Notes: generated from the letters alone by a model not told the origin. 64,000 nucleotides of DNA from Flavobacterium sp. Root420 (GCF_001427905.1 NZ_LMEF01000001.1:558394-622393), one strand, 5' to 3'. Shown: positions 1 to 10,718, numbered from the stretch's first letter. Program-made: numbers and translations.

Positions 1-425
1 TCGGGATAAAAAACAGATCGTATTCCTTCCGGCTTTCCGTTTTTATAATTTTCAAGTGTCATAACAACTTTTGAAGCTTTATGGTAATATTTCCATTCCC
101 CTTCACGTGCTTTCCCCACTTCTTTCCCTTCGCTTACCTTATTCTTATTCTGATCATAAAAAATAGTGTAAGAGCTTCCATCATTAGCTGTGAAATCACG
201 AGTAGCTACAACATCACCTTTTTTGGTATCATCAAAAAACTTAAAAAGTCCGGTTTCTTTTCCATGGCTAAAAGCCCCTTCGTAACGCGGACGTTTTGAA
301 AGTTCGTAAGTTCCTTTCCAGACTCCGTCTTTTTTTCCGCTAGCATCAAGTTTATTCACTTCTTGTGCCGAAACTAAAAAGGCATTTAAAAAAAGTAATC
401 CGATTATTATTTTTTTATAAGTCAT
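1..425 (-). CDS. YwqK-like MORN-repeat secreted protein (partial, C-terminus outside window)
   Basis: Reading leftward from the ATG at 425, an open frame runs off the left edge. It begins with a signal peptide (MTYKKIIIGLLFLNAFLVSAQ) and continues with short repeats of the form KKDGVWKGTYE, YEGAFSHGKETGLFKFF and GKAREGEWKYYHK. These are the MORN/YwqK-type (Gly-Lys-x-x-Gly-x-Trp) repeats common in Flavobacteriaceae envelope proteins. The YwqK family was first named from Bacillus toxin-antitoxin loci, but in Bacteroidota its role is unknown and it is usually a standalone exported protein. An intrinsic terminator separates it from yidC upstream, so it probably has its own promoter. Confidence 0.72.
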   Translation of the reverse strand, partial: MTYKKIIIGLLFLNAFLVSAQEVNKLDASGKKDGVWKGTYELSKRPRYEGAFSHGKETGLFKFFDDTKKGDVVATRDFTANDGSSYTIFYDQNKNKVSEGKEVGKAREGEWKYYHKASKVVMTLENYKNGKPEGIRSVFYP

Positions 426-483
426 ATTAAATTCAATTTTAAGCTTTAACGAAAATGCTTTTGATAAAGTATACTATAAAAAT

Positions 484-513
484 AAAAAAATCTCGATAAA
501 TCGAGATTTTTTT
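484..513 (-). terminator. intrinsic terminator after yidC
   Basis: A perfect 13-bp stem (484-496 with 501-513) with a 4-nt loop ends in a T-run when read leftward. It lies just past the yidC stop and before the YwqK-like gene. The A/T flanks make it usable on both strands, but only the leftward direction has a gene ending here. Confidence 0.8.
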
Positions 514-519
514 ATTGTA

Positions 520-2433
520 TTATTTCTTTTTGTTTTGACCTTTTGTAGCCTCTTGTTGTTCCATTACCTCTTGAAGACGTTGTTGAAACTTGCTTTGTTT
601 TTTAGGCTCTTTTAATTTATTCTCCTGAATTTGAGCGTGAATTTTATCTGTATCAACAATATAATTTTTGATCACAAACATAATTCCGATTGTAATTAAA
701 TTTGAAATAAAGTTATACAAACTCAAACCAGCACCATAACTATTGAAGAAAATCAACATCATTAATGGCGAAACATAAATCATGATTTTCATCATTTTAG
801 CCATATCCGGCATACCTTCTTGCTGAGGCGCTGCCATTTGCTGATCTCCAGAAGTCATTTTCATATAAAAGAAAATAGCAATTGCAGCCAAAATTGGAAA
901 CAAACTGATATGATCTCCGTATAATGGAATATGGAATGGTAATTGTACCACAGCATCAAATGACGATAAATCGTCTGCCCATAGGAAACTTTTTTGTCTT
1001 AACTCAAAAGCAGATGGAAAGAACTGGAATGATGCATACATAAACGGAAGCTGAATCAAGGCCGGAATACATCCTGCCATTGGGTTTACTCCTGCTTTAT
1101 TGTACAATTTCATTGTTTCCTGTTGTTTCTTCATTGGGTCTTTTTTGAATTTTTCCCCCAACTCTGTAATCTCCGGACGCAAAACTTTCATTTTAGCCTG
1201 AGACAGGAATGACTTATAGGTAATTGGTGACATTGCCAATTTTATCAAAATAGTAAAGATGATAATTGCAATTCCTAATGACAATCCAATTGTAGAACTC
1301 AAGAATCCGAATAACGGAATAAAAATCCATTGGTTAATCCATCCGAAAATTCCCCAACCTAATGGAATAATTTTTTCGAAGTTTTTATCATAAGATTTTA
1401 AAGTTTTATAATCAGAGGGTCCAAAATACCAGCTCATTTTATAATCAACTTCTCCATTAGAAAAAGCTAAGGGAACTGTTGCTCTAAATTGCTTTACAAA
1501 TGTTGTGTCGATGCTTTCATCTTTAATTAACGCATCAGATTGCAATTTAGATTTTTCGAATGGTTTATCTGTGGCTAAAATAGCAGTAAAAAAATGTTGT
1601 TTAAAAGCTATATAACTCACTTTTTCAGGAGTATCTTCTTTTCCTACACCATCACTTACTGAGCTGTATTTTTCGTCACCATATTCATATTCTAACTGAG
1701 CATATCTCTTTTCGATAGAAACACTCTTCTCGTTTCTAAAACTTTTCAAATCCCAAACTAAATCCAAAGGTTTAGAAGAATTCAAAACTTTATTTAATCC
1801 TTGAGAACGAATATCAAAACCAACTAAATAATCATTTGCTTTTAAAATATATTTGTACTCCAAAAATTCGTTAGCACCAGCTTTCAAACGCATGGTCAAA
1901 ATTTGATCTGCACCGCTTTTAGTAAGCGTTGGCTCAAAAAATAAATCTTTAGAATTTAAAGTTCTGTTATCCGTTGTTTGTAACTGAATATTTAAATGAG
2001 AATTATTGTCTTTGATTAATTCAACTAATTCTCCAGAACCTTTTTTGAACTTTTCAAATTCTTTAAGTGTAGCTTCAACTATATATCCACCTTTATTAGC
2101 GATTTTCAGTTTAATCTTTTCGTTTTCAATAGTTGTAAAACCTTCTTTTGCAGAAGGAAGTGTAGCAGAATAAGCAAAACCTCCTAAAGTTTTTTGCAAA
2201 TTTGCCAATTGAACAGTATCACCCGGAGTCGTTGCAGCAGCAACTGGCAAAACAGCTGTTTTGGTTTTATCTGCTTTAGCCTGAGCTTCTTGCTTGGCAA
2301 CTAATTCTTTCTTGGCTTTTTCAGCAGCAATTTCCTTATCAGAAGGCTGATTTTGGTACATAATCCAAATCAAAATTCCGAATATCAATACAAAACCAAT
2401 GATTGAATTAAGATCAAATTTTTTTTCTTCCAT
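520..2433 (-). CDS. yidC: membrane protein insertase YidC
   Basis: YidC inserts proteins into the inner membrane, alone or with SecYEG. The 637-aa product has the family layout: an N-terminal transmembrane helix (residues about 11-27), a charged Ala/Lys linker, a large periplasmic beta-domain (about 80-350), then the conserved five-helix insertase core (about 370-600). The core includes the LSLGIAIIIFTILIKLAMSP segment and the Lys-rich cytoplasmic hairpin after it. The C-terminus is Lys/Gln-rich, as is usual for ribosome-contacting tails. It follows pyrG in the same direction with an 81-bp gap, an order common in flavobacteria, so co-transcription is likely. Confidence 0.97.
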   Translation of the reverse strand: MEEKKFDLNSIIGFVLIFGILIWIMYQNQPSDKEIAAEKAKKELVAKQEAQAKADKTKTAVLPVAAATTPGDTVQLANLQKTLGGFAYSATLPSAKEGFTTIENEKIKLKIANKGGYIVEATLKEFEKFKKGSGELVELIKDNNSHLNIQLQTTDNRTLNSKDLFFEPTLTKSGADQILTMRLKAGANEFLEYKYILKANDYLVGFDIRSQGLNKVLNSSKPLDLVWDLKSFRNEKSVSIEKRYAQLEYEYGDEKYSSVSDGVGKEDTPEKVSYIAFKQHFFTAILATDKPFEKSKLQSDALIKDESIDTTFVKQFRATVPLAFSNGEVDYKMSWYFGPSDYKTLKSYDKNFEKIIPLGWGIFGWINQWIFIPLFGFLSSTIGLSLGIAIIIFTILIKLAMSPITYKSFLSQAKMKVLRPEITELGEKFKKDPMKKQQETMKLYNKAGVNPMAGCIPALIQLPFMYASFQFFPSAFELRQKSFLWADDLSSFDAVVQLPFHIPLYGDHISLFPILAAIAIFFYMKMTSGDQQMAAPQQEGMPDMAKMMKIMIYVSPLMMLIFFNSYGAGLSLYNFISNLITIGIMFVIKNYIVDTDKIHAQIQENKLKEPKKQSKFQQRLQEVMEQQEATKGQNKKK

Positions 2434-2514
2434 TATAATTTAAAAAAAGTTATTCGTTAAAGGCTATTAGTTGTGAGTTAGACTCAAACGTTACATCCTT
2501 TTAGAATATTAATA

Positions 2515-4227
<1,713 letters not shown>

Positions 4228-4393
4228 TTAAACAGAATGATTACTTGCTTTCGTAATCGATAATTTTAAGGATTTATTAGGATTATTTTTGAAGATTGTA
4301 TTTAAATTGAGACTAGTTACTATCTCTAATTTGTTATATATTTTCACTTTTTGCCTAAATTATAAGTTTTACAAGAAAGTTCAGGCATAAAAA

Positions 4394-4583
4394 AATATTA
4401 TAATTTTAAAACATCGACTTGTACACATTTACAAATTCAGTCTTGAATTCTGTGGTGCCAATTTGTTTTCAAAAATTATAATATTTTTTATTTGTATTAT
4501 AATTTCAAAACATTGACTTGTACACATTTATAAATTCAGTCTTGAATTCTGTGGTATCAATTTATTTTTAAAAATTATAATAT
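4394..4583. repeat. two tandem 99-bp units, each bounded by inverted repeats
   Basis: The gap 4201-4635 between pyrG and the DUF3820 gene holds no credible ORF. It contains two near-identical copies (starting 4396 and 4495, period 99). Each opens with TATTATAATTTtAAAAC and closes with its reverse complement (copy 1 arms at 4394-4412 and 4465-4485), so each unit can fold into a long hairpin. The core carries the conserved string CAGTCTTGAATTCTGTGGT. It resembles a small non-coding mobile or REP-type element duplicated in place. The rest of the gap is plain A/T-rich sequence. Confidence 0.75.
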
Positions 4584-4635
4584 TATATATATCAAACTTA
4601 TATAAAAAAATTGAAATAACCAAGTATTTTTCTTA

Positions 4636-4872
4636 CTATTTTAAAGGTTTAGGATATTGCTTCTTGATATTACGAATTAATTCCTCCAAACCATTTAATT
4701 TTAGTTCATAAATAAGCTGCAATTGCTGCCCTAATTCTCCTTTAGGAAAACCTTTATTTTGATACCAAACCACATAATATTCTGGTAAATCAATTAAAAA
4801 ACGACCTTCGTATTTTCCGAAGGGCATTTTGGTATGCGCTAATTTTATGAGAAGTTTTTTGTCTTGTTCCAT
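4636..4872 (-). CDS. DUF3820 family protein
   Basis: This 78-aa protein has the DUF3820 signature: MPFGKYEG near the start, then LIDLPEYYVVWYQNKGFP, and a basic C-terminus. The family is small and cytoplasmic. Some members are called quorum-sensing-regulated virulence factors, but no biochemical role is established. It has no signal peptide or membrane segment. It stands downstream of the palindromic repeat region of pyrG and just after a terminator-like hairpin, so it probably has a very short leader or depends on readthrough from nagB. Confidence 0.82.
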   Translation of the reverse strand: MEQDKKLLIKLAHTKMPFGKYEGRFLIDLPEYYVVWYQNKGFPKGELGQQLQLIYELKLNGLEELIRNIKKQYPKPLK

Positions 4873-4883
4873 TTTTTTTTAGA

Positions 4884-4932
4884 AAAAAGAAGCAAGAGAA
4901 AAGAATATAGATTTATTCTCTTTCTTGCTTCT
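4884..4932 (-). terminator. terminator-like hairpin downstream of nagB
   Basis: Read leftward, AGAAGCAAGAAAGAGAAT pairs imperfectly with ATTCTTTTCTCTTGCTTCT and is followed by TTTTTT. It would end the nagB transcript, but it sits only about 12 nt before the DUF3820 ATG, so it might also be a leader hairpin for that gene. Confidence 0.5.
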
Positions 4933-4954
4933 TGTTGGTACAAAGCTATTATTT

Positions 4955-5112
4955 TTTGCCACAGATTAAAAGGATTAAAATGATTTTTATAATCTGTGTG
5001 CTTTTTTGCCGCGAATTGCACGAATTAGCTCGAATTCTAATTAGTAAAAATTAGTGCTGAATATTCTAAGAGCTAAAAGACTTAGCATCTTAGCATCTCA
5101 GAGCCTTAGCAA
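4955..5112. repeat. flavobacterial intergenic repeat cluster (gccacagatt / cttagcatcttag types)
   Basis: Between nagB and DUF3820 the DNA holds a palindrome CACAGATTAAA...TTATAATCTGTG (about 4963-5000), then the stretch GCCGCGAATTGCACGAATTAG. It ends with a reiterated CTTAGCATCTTAGCATCTCAG run ending at the nagB stop. Similar strings recur at 11881-12006 and 45780-45975. No ORF is supported. Confidence 0.55.
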
Positions 5113-5113
5113 C

Positions 5114-7042
5114 TTAGTAATGCCATCTTACAAAAGCTTCCATAGCGGCATAAGTTGCCAATCCTAATTGTTGGTACAAAGCTGCTGTTTCTGCGTTTCT
5201 GTCTTCGGCTCTTTGCCAAAATTCTCTGGCGTCGGTTCCCTGGAAGACAACTCCGTCTTTTTGAGATTGATGCTTGAAAATTCCATGGCGTTTTGCCAAA
5301 ACCTGATCCGGGCTCATTGGCACTGCCATTTCCACTTCATCAATTCCCCATTCCTGCCATGCTCCTCTGTATAACCATAACCAGCAATCGTCCATAAATG
5401 ATTTTGGTTTTAGGACTTTTACGGCTTCAAAAATAGCATCCAGACATACTTTATGTGTTCCGTGTGGATCTGCTAAATCTCCGGCTGCGTAGATTTGATG
5501 TGGTTTTATTTTTTCAATTAAATCAACTGTTAATTGAATATCTTCCGGTCCGATTGGTTTCTTCTCAATGGTTCCGGTTTCATAAAATGGTAATTCCATA
5601 AAATGAATCTGATCATCAGTCAATCCAACAAAATGACTTGTTGCCCTTGCTTCTCCTTTTCTGATCAATCCTTTGATGTAACGCACTTCCGGAATGTCAA
5701 TTTCACTGTTCTTTTTATTGGTTAAAAAGGTTGCTGCTTTCTGGTAAATATTATCTGCTTCTGCACTTTTGATTCCGAATTTTTCATTGTAATCAATCAC
5801 GAATCTGGCAAAACGAAGCGCTTCATCATCCGCGACAGCGATATTTCCTGAGGTTTGATACGCCACGTGTACTTCATGTCCCTGTTCCTGCAAACGCATG
5901 AAAGTTCCACCCATACTTATAATATCGTCATCTGGATGCGGACTGAAAATCAGGACACGTTTTTTAGCCGGTTCTGCTCTTTCCGGACGGTTTGAATCGT
6001 CGGCATTTGGTTTCCCACCTGGCCAGCCTGTGATTGTATTTTGAAGTTTATTGAAGATTTTAATATTGATGTCGTAAGCCGGACCTGAATCTGCCAATAA
6101 ATCGCTCATTCCATGTTCAATATAATCGGCATCGGTAAGCATTAAAATTGGTTTTTTAAGCTGAAGGGCCAATCCTAAAACCGCTTTACGGGTTAATTTG
6201 TCTGTCCATGTTACTTTTTCTACCAACCATGGTTTGTTGATTCTGGTTAGTTTTGAAGAAGCTTCTTTGTCTAAAACAAAAACCGCATTATTATGTTCCT
6301 GTAAAAATGAAGCCGGTACGCGATTCGTAACTTCATCTTCTACTGATTTTTTTACAATATTCGCTTTTCCTTCTCCCCAAGCCAATAATATTACTTGTTT
6401 GGCCTCCATGATTTTTTTAACTCCAAGGGTAATGGCTGTTCTTGGTGTATTGCTCAATCCAAAGAAATCTTTGCTTGCCGCAACTCTCGTAATATGATCT
6501 AAAGCCACTAATCGTGTTTTTGAGTTTTGAAGTGAACCTGATTCGTTAAAACCAATATGACCGTTTCCTCCAATTCCAAGAATCTGCAAATCGATGCCGC
6601 CTAAAGCTTCAATTTTAGCTTCGTAATCATGGCAATAATCGGCAATTTGTTCTTTTGTTAAAAGTCCGTCCGGAACGTGAGCATTTTCAGGTAAAATATC
6701 GACATGGTCAAACAGCAATTCTTTCATGAAACGAACATAACTGTTGATTGAGTTTGGTTCCATTGGATAGTATTCATCCAGATTAAAGCTGATTACATTC
6801 TTAAAACTCAAACCTTCTTCTTTATGCAAACGAACTAATTCAGCATACAATCCTTTTGGTGAAGAACCAGTTGCAAGACCTAAAATGCAAGGTTGATTCT
6901 CTTTTTGTTTGGATTGAATTAAAGCCGCAATTTCCTGAGCAACTGCTTTTGAAGCATCAGAAGAATTTTCAAAAACAACCGTATTGATGTTTTCGAATCG
7001 CTTTTCGAATCCTGTTGCTTTGTCGATTTTACTTTTTAACAT
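5114..7042 (-). CDS. nagB: glucosamine-6-phosphate deaminase fused to PIG-L/LmbE-type deacetylase domain
   Basis: The 642-aa protein joins two enzyme folds. Residues about 20-280 are a NagB/RpiA-fold deaminase with the active-site motif GIGGNGHIGFNE; NagB converts GlcN6P to fructose-6-P and ammonia. Residues about 360-620 are a PIG-L/LmbE N-deacetylase-like domain with the zinc-binding motif PHPDDD (368-373) and a late GDLADPHGTH. In length it is more than twice a plain NagB. The fusion could deacetylate and deaminate the same N-acetylhexosamine, but the second activity is inferred. I chose the ATG at 7042 (MLKSKIDKATGFEKRFE). An upstream ATG at 7081 overlaps the transporter stop and would add 13 Lys/Asn-rich residues. 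It is the last gene of the leftward sugar-catabolism set. Confidence 0.9.
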   Translation of the reverse strand: MLKSKIDKATGFEKRFENINTVVFENSSDASKAVAQEIAALIQSKQKENQPCILGLATGSSPKGLYAELVRLHKEEGLSFKNVISFNLDEYYPMEPNSINSYVRFMKELLFDHVDILPENAHVPDGLLTKEQIADYCHDYEAKIEALGGIDLQILGIGGNGHIGFNESGSLQNSKTRLVALDHITRVAASKDFFGLSNTPRTAITLGVKKIMEAKQVILLAWGEGKANIVKKSVEDEVTNRVPASFLQEHNNAVFVLDKEASSKLTRINKPWLVEKVTWTDKLTRKAVLGLALQLKKPILMLTDADYIEHGMSDLLADSGPAYDINIKIFNKLQNTITGWPGGKPNADDSNRPERAEPAKKRVLIFSPHPDDDIISMGGTFMRLQEQGHEVHVAYQTSGNIAVADDEALRFARFVIDYNEKFGIKSAEADNIYQKAATFLTNKKNSEIDIPEVRYIKGLIRKGEARATSHFVGLTDDQIHFMELPFYETGTIEKKPIGPEDIQLTVDLIEKIKPHQIYAAGDLADPHGTHKVCLDAIFEAVKVLKPKSFMDDCWLWLYRGAWQEWGIDEVEMAVPMSPDQVLAKRHGIFKHQSQKDGVVFQGTDAREFWQRAEDRNAETAALYQQLGLATYAAMEAFVRWHY

Positions 7043-7074
7043 GATATAGTTTTTTTTTAATTTCTCGTTTTTAT

Positions 7075-8448
7075 TTACCATTTTCGGTATTTATGACCTT
7101 TAACCGCATAAAAAAGAATCATTATATAAGATGGCAATAACATTAAATACGCAAGCTGATTTCCACTTCTTGAAACGTCTTGCGTTCCTGCTGTAATATT
7201 TGATGTATTTATTGCTTCTGTAATTAATCCATATAATAAAGGAAAAATAGCACCGCCAATAATTCCCATAATCAAAATAGCACTTCCAATTTTAGTATAA
7301 CCACCTAAATCTTCTAATGCCATTGGCCAAATTGCCGGCCAGCAAAGCGCATTTGCTAAACCAAGTAATGCTACTAAAAGAATTACAATTGGCAAATTTG
7401 GAATTCCAGGCAATTGAATCATCAATTTAGGTGAAATAATAACAATTGCCAAAACTAAAATGATTCCCAATATCCCAGATCCTTTTAAAGCTGTTACCTG
7501 TGATAGGTATTTTGGAATCAGGGTTATTCCTAAAATATAGCCAACCACCATTGCTGACATGGTAAAAGAGGTTAATTTTAGATAAAAATTTCCTTCATCG
7601 CCATACACTCCTAATTGTTTTCCGAAACCTCCAATTGAATCTCCAGCCAAAACTTCAGCAGCTAAATACAACATTAAAGTAATCACTCCCAAAACCAATT
7701 GAGGACGTCTGAATGCATTTTTAATTTGTTTGAAAATGCTCAAATTTGAAATATTCCCCTCTTCATCCAAATCAATTTCAGGAAGTGGAGAAAACTTTAC
7801 CATTAAAGCCAATACCATAATAATCAATCCCATATAAAGATAAGGTCTTTGCAATTGTAATGCAAGAGAATTTAAGGCATTTGATTTTGCAACCGAATCC
7901 AGCATCGCGATCTTATCTGCTGTAAACTCCTCCATATTGGATAAAACCAAAGCAGTCAATATAATTGGCGCCACAAAACCGGCCAATTTATTCGCAATTC
8001 CTAAAACACTAATTCGGGCTGCGGCACTTTCTCTGGGACCAATTACAACCACATAGGGGTTTGAAGCTGTCTGCAAAATTGCCAAACCCGTTCCCATCAC
8101 AAAAAGTGCTATTAAAAACAATAAAAAAGTACGACTTTCTGCAGCAGGATAAAACATAAATGCGCCGCATGCAATAATTAATAATCCTAAGGAAATTCCG
8201 TTTTTATACCCAACTTTTTCAATTACCCAGGACGATGGAACGGCCATAACGAAATAAGCAATATAAAAGGCAAAAGTTACAAAGTACGCTTGTGAAGAAG
8301 AAAGTTCGCAAGCCAATTCAAAAAATGGAATTAAAGGTCCGTTGAGCCAGGTTACAAATCCGAGAATAAAAAATAATGCGGTCAGAATAACCATCGGAAG
8401 AATTGCACTTCTTTTTTCTATTTGTATGGCACTTTCAATGTTTGACAT
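7075..8448 (-). CDS. sugar MFS transporter (FucP/NagP-like)
   Basis: This 457-aa inner-membrane protein has about 12 hydrophobic segments and resembles the FucP-type sugar:H+ symporter subfamily. Typical features are the N-terminal FFILGFVTWLNGPLIPFFEL segment, SSQAYFVTFAFYIAYFVMA, and the LQTASNPYVVVIGP motif in the first half. Family members import fucose, glucose/galactose or GlcNAc. Lying directly before nagB (the stop overlaps the alternative nagB start) and after a sugar kinase, it probably brings the liberated amino sugar or galactose into the cytosol. Exact substrate cannot be read from sequence. Confidence 0.88.
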   Translation of the reverse strand: MSNIESAIQIEKRSAILPMVILTALFFILGFVTWLNGPLIPFFELACELSSSQAYFVTFAFYIAYFVMAVPSSWVIEKVGYKNGISLGLLIIACGAFMFYPAAESRTFLLFLIALFVMGTGLAILQTASNPYVVVIGPRESAAARISVLGIANKLAGFVAPIILTALVLSNMEEFTADKIAMLDSVAKSNALNSLALQLQRPYLYMGLIIMVLALMVKFSPLPEIDLDEEGNISNLSIFKQIKNAFRRPQLVLGVITLMLYLAAEVLAGDSIGGFGKQLGVYGDEGNFYLKLTSFTMSAMVVGYILGITLIPKYLSQVTALKGSGILGIILVLAIVIISPKLMIQLPGIPNLPIVILLVALLGLANALCWPAIWPMALEDLGGYTKIGSAILIMGIIGGAIFPLLYGLITEAINTSNITAGTQDVSRSGNQLAYLMLLPSYIMILFYAVKGHKYRKW

Positions 8449-8558
8449 AATACTTTTGGGTTGATTGTTAATAGATTTTTGGTTTTCAATCTAAGATAGC
8501 ATCAACACTTTAATTCATTTGCGTTATTTACGCAGTATTTTGCGTTTTTTTTGCAATA

Positions 8559-8566
8559 CAAAAGTA
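8559..8566 (-). promoter_or_regulatory. possible internal promoter for the MFS-nagB pair
   Basis: In the 173-bp gap before the MFS gene, TACTTTTG read leftward matches TAnnTTTG exactly. No clear TTG lies 19-22 nt upstream, so this is a weak call. Nearby GCGTTATTTACGC (8521-8533) is a short palindrome. Confidence 0.3.
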
Positions 8567-8621
8567 ATGTAATAAGTTGTACTTATCCCTAAAATAGATA
8601 TGAAATATTTGTTAATATTTG

Positions 8622-9497
8622 TTAAGCTTCCCAGTCCAGCACGGGATAATATTTTTTGAGATATTCTTTGACATCTGCAATATCTTCTTTAGCAGTTAAA
8701 TCTGGAACATGTTCTGAAAATGGAATTCCAATAGTTGTATTTGGATTTGCTTTAACCGAATTCAAAAGAACCGTTGGCAACTCTTTTTCGTCTCTCTCCA
8801 GATTAACAGGGCAATTTTTAAGATGTGTATATAAAGTGCTTCCCTTAAATTTAAAGGCATTCATACTTACTCTTATCCTTCCTTCTACATCTTTATAATG
8901 TTCTAAATCATCTGCTGTTGGTTTTTCTAAAATATCCAGTAATTGATTATTTTGATCTAATTTGGCAATCGCAAAACGTGAAATCCTTTCAGAAGGAAAT
9001 TCTAAGGCATCACGATCGTAACTGATAAATGCATTTGGACTTTCTGTTTCCCTCAGTGCCAACAAGGCTTTCGCCGAATATAAATTATCACTATTACAAA
9101 CCGAATATTCCTGTGTATTTAATTCCGGAAACTGTTCTACGGCCTGAAACAACGCATCAGCAGTTCCAAAAGGTTTTACTCGTCCTTCAGGAATATATTG
9201 TACCGCAAATGAGATGTTAAGCCCGTGAAAATTATTGTTTTCATTATGGTTTCCATAAAATTCTTTAAACAACTCACCTTGTTCTCCTATAATAATATAG
9301 ATGTTTATATATCCTGCTTTTTTAGCATTCAATAAAAGATAATCCAGTAAAGGTCTTCCGCTTGCGCCAACGCCTATTAAACCTTTACTTCTTTCGTTGG
9401 CCTGTGCAATTTCCTCAGGAGACAAATTATCTAAAACGGCTTCCTTTTTCATACGAGAGGATGCACCGCCCGCAAGAATAACTAAATTGTTGTGCAT
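8622..9497 (-). CDS. sugar nucleotidyltransferase (NTP_transferase family)
   Basis: The 291-aa protein begins NNLVILAGGASSRMKKEA, a version of the LAGGxGxRM nucleotide-binding loop of sugar-phosphate nucleotidyltransferases. Later it has PFGTADALFQA and the metal-site type stretch YSVCNSDNLYS. No signal peptide or fused acetyltransferase repeats are present. It lies 9 bp after the GHMP kinase gene, so the kinase product (a sugar-1-phosphate) is the obvious candidate substrate. An NDP-sugar step within a catabolic locus is unusual; a salvage role is possible. The substrate sugar and nucleotide are unknown. Confidence 0.78.
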   Translation of the reverse strand: MHNNLVILAGGASSRMKKEAVLDNLSPEEIAQANERSKGLIGVGASGRPLLDYLLLNAKKAGYINIYIIIGEQGELFKEFYGNHNENNNFHGLNISFAVQYIPEGRVKPFGTADALFQAVEQFPELNTQEYSVCNSDNLYSAKALLALRETESPNAFISYDRDALEFPSERISRFAIAKLDQNNQLLDILEKPTADDLEHYKDVEGRIRVSMNAFKFKGSTLYTHLKNCPVNLERDEKELPTVLLNSVKANPNTTIGIPFSEHVPDLTAKEDIADVKEYLKKYYPVLDWEA

Positions 9498-9506
9498 ATT
9501 TATATC

Positions 9507-10598
9507 TTAAATTTCAATATTTTCAATAATTCTCACTCCGGGATCAACGCTAACCGAATATGCTTCCAAGGCTCCGGCTTTTAAAATAGCATCGATAACT
9601 AAGTTTTCTTTTTCGGGATCTGCAATTACAACGATACTTCCACCGCCACCAGAACCCACAATTTTAGCTCCGTACGCACCTGCACGTAAAGCCGCATTAA
9701 TCATATCATCAATTCTGGGGACTGTAATTTTCAATAAATCACGCAAAACTTCATGATGCTGATTCATTAATTCACCAATTCTTTTAAGATCTAAAACTGG
9801 TTTTTCAAACTCTTTTAAAGCTTCTTTGGTATAATGGTAATTTCTCAAAGCCGCTTCAAAAAATGGAATCAATCGATCTGGTAAACAATTTCTATAACGA
9901 TCAATATCTTGAATTTCGGAAGTGTTCAAATCAAAATTTGGAAAATTCTGTTTTACAATATCAATTGCCATCAAAGCATTTCCTTTTAATTCGCCAATCA
10001 ATCCGATTGTTTCTTTAGGAACTCCGGAAACCCCTGTAATTAAACCTTTTAAATTGGTTCCGATAACTTTATACGAAAAAGGATCTTTTGTATTGATATA
10101 CACGATATTCCCTACTCCAATACTAAAATGATCCATCATACCACCTGGTTCTTCATGCTCTAAAACTTCAGAGGCATATCCTATTTTGGCAGTAAATTCC
10201 GGCGTCACTTCATCATCAACTCCAAAAGCAGTTATCAAAAACTGAATCCAGGCCATTAATAACGCCGACGAACTTGATGTGCCAGAATTTATTGGAATAT
10301 CGCCAGTGATTGTAATATCGTATCCAACAGTTGGAATACAACCATGTCTCCGCAAAACACGCAGCGATGAGGCAAAATAATCACGAGATTCTAATTTTTC
10401 GAAAGTTGCATGAATATCTATCACCCGAATTTCATCAATATCGATCATATTAAGAACAAACGTATTGGTTTGATTTTCTTCTGCAGTTAATTTTATATCC
10501 CGATTAATAGCACATGCTATAACAGGTAATCCTAAATAATCCTGATGATCTCCAAAGAGACATGTCCGACCCGGGGCTAATGAAGTAATTTTTCTCAC
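9507..10598 (-). CDS. GHMP-family sugar kinase (galactokinase-like)
   Basis: This 363-aa cytosolic kinase carries all three GHMP motifs. Motif 1 is APGRTCLFGDHQDYLG, matching the galactokinase signature PGRVNLIGEHTDY. Motif 2 is PINSGTSSSSALLMA, the phosphate-binding loop. Motif 3 is KIVGSGGGGSIVVIA near the C-terminus. Relatives phosphorylate galactose, GalNAc, mevalonate or heptose at an anomeric or terminal hydroxyl. In this locus galactose or GalNAc (as in GALK2-type enzymes) is most plausible, but this is inferred from context. It is the first gene of the leftward unit, driven by the shared operator module at 10688-10770. Confidence 0.85.
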   Translation of the reverse strand: MRKITSLAPGRTCLFGDHQDYLGLPVIACAINRDIKLTAEENQTNTFVLNMIDIDEIRVIDIHATFEKLESRDYFASSLRVLRRHGCIPTVGYDITITGDIPINSGTSSSSALLMAWIQFLITAFGVDDEVTPEFTAKIGYASEVLEHEEPGGMMDHFSIGVGNIVYINTKDPFSYKVIGTNLKGLITGVSGVPKETIGLIGELKGNALMAIDIVKQNFPNFDLNTSEIQDIDRYRNCLPDRLIPFFEAALRNYHYTKEALKEFEKPVLDLKRIGELMNQHHEVLRDLLKITVPRIDDMINAALRAGAYGAKIVGSGGGGSIVVIADPEKENLVIDAILKAGALEAYSVSVDPGVRIIENIEI

Positions 10599-10687
10599 TT
10601 GAAAATTTTACATTACAACCTTGTAATTCAAACAATTACAAGGTTATTTGGTTATGAATTTATTTTATTATTTCGGTTTTGATTCTA

Positions 10688-10718
10688 CGAAACTATATAT
10701 TATATTTTTATAAAACAA
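10688..10718 (-). promoter_or_regulatory. promoter of the GHMP kinase-nucleotidyltransferase-MFS-nagB unit
   Basis: Read leftward, TTG (10716-10718), a 20-nt spacer and TAGTTTCG (10688-10695) form a TTG/TAnnTTTG-type promoter with one mismatch in the -7 box. The same boxes with the same 20-nt spacer occur before susC. The transcript leader would be about 80 nt. Confidence 0.65.

Noticed and set aside
4394-4583. Tandem repeat as a CRISPR array
   Set aside because: There are only two units, each is itself palindromic and 99 bp long, and no variable spacers or cas genes are present.
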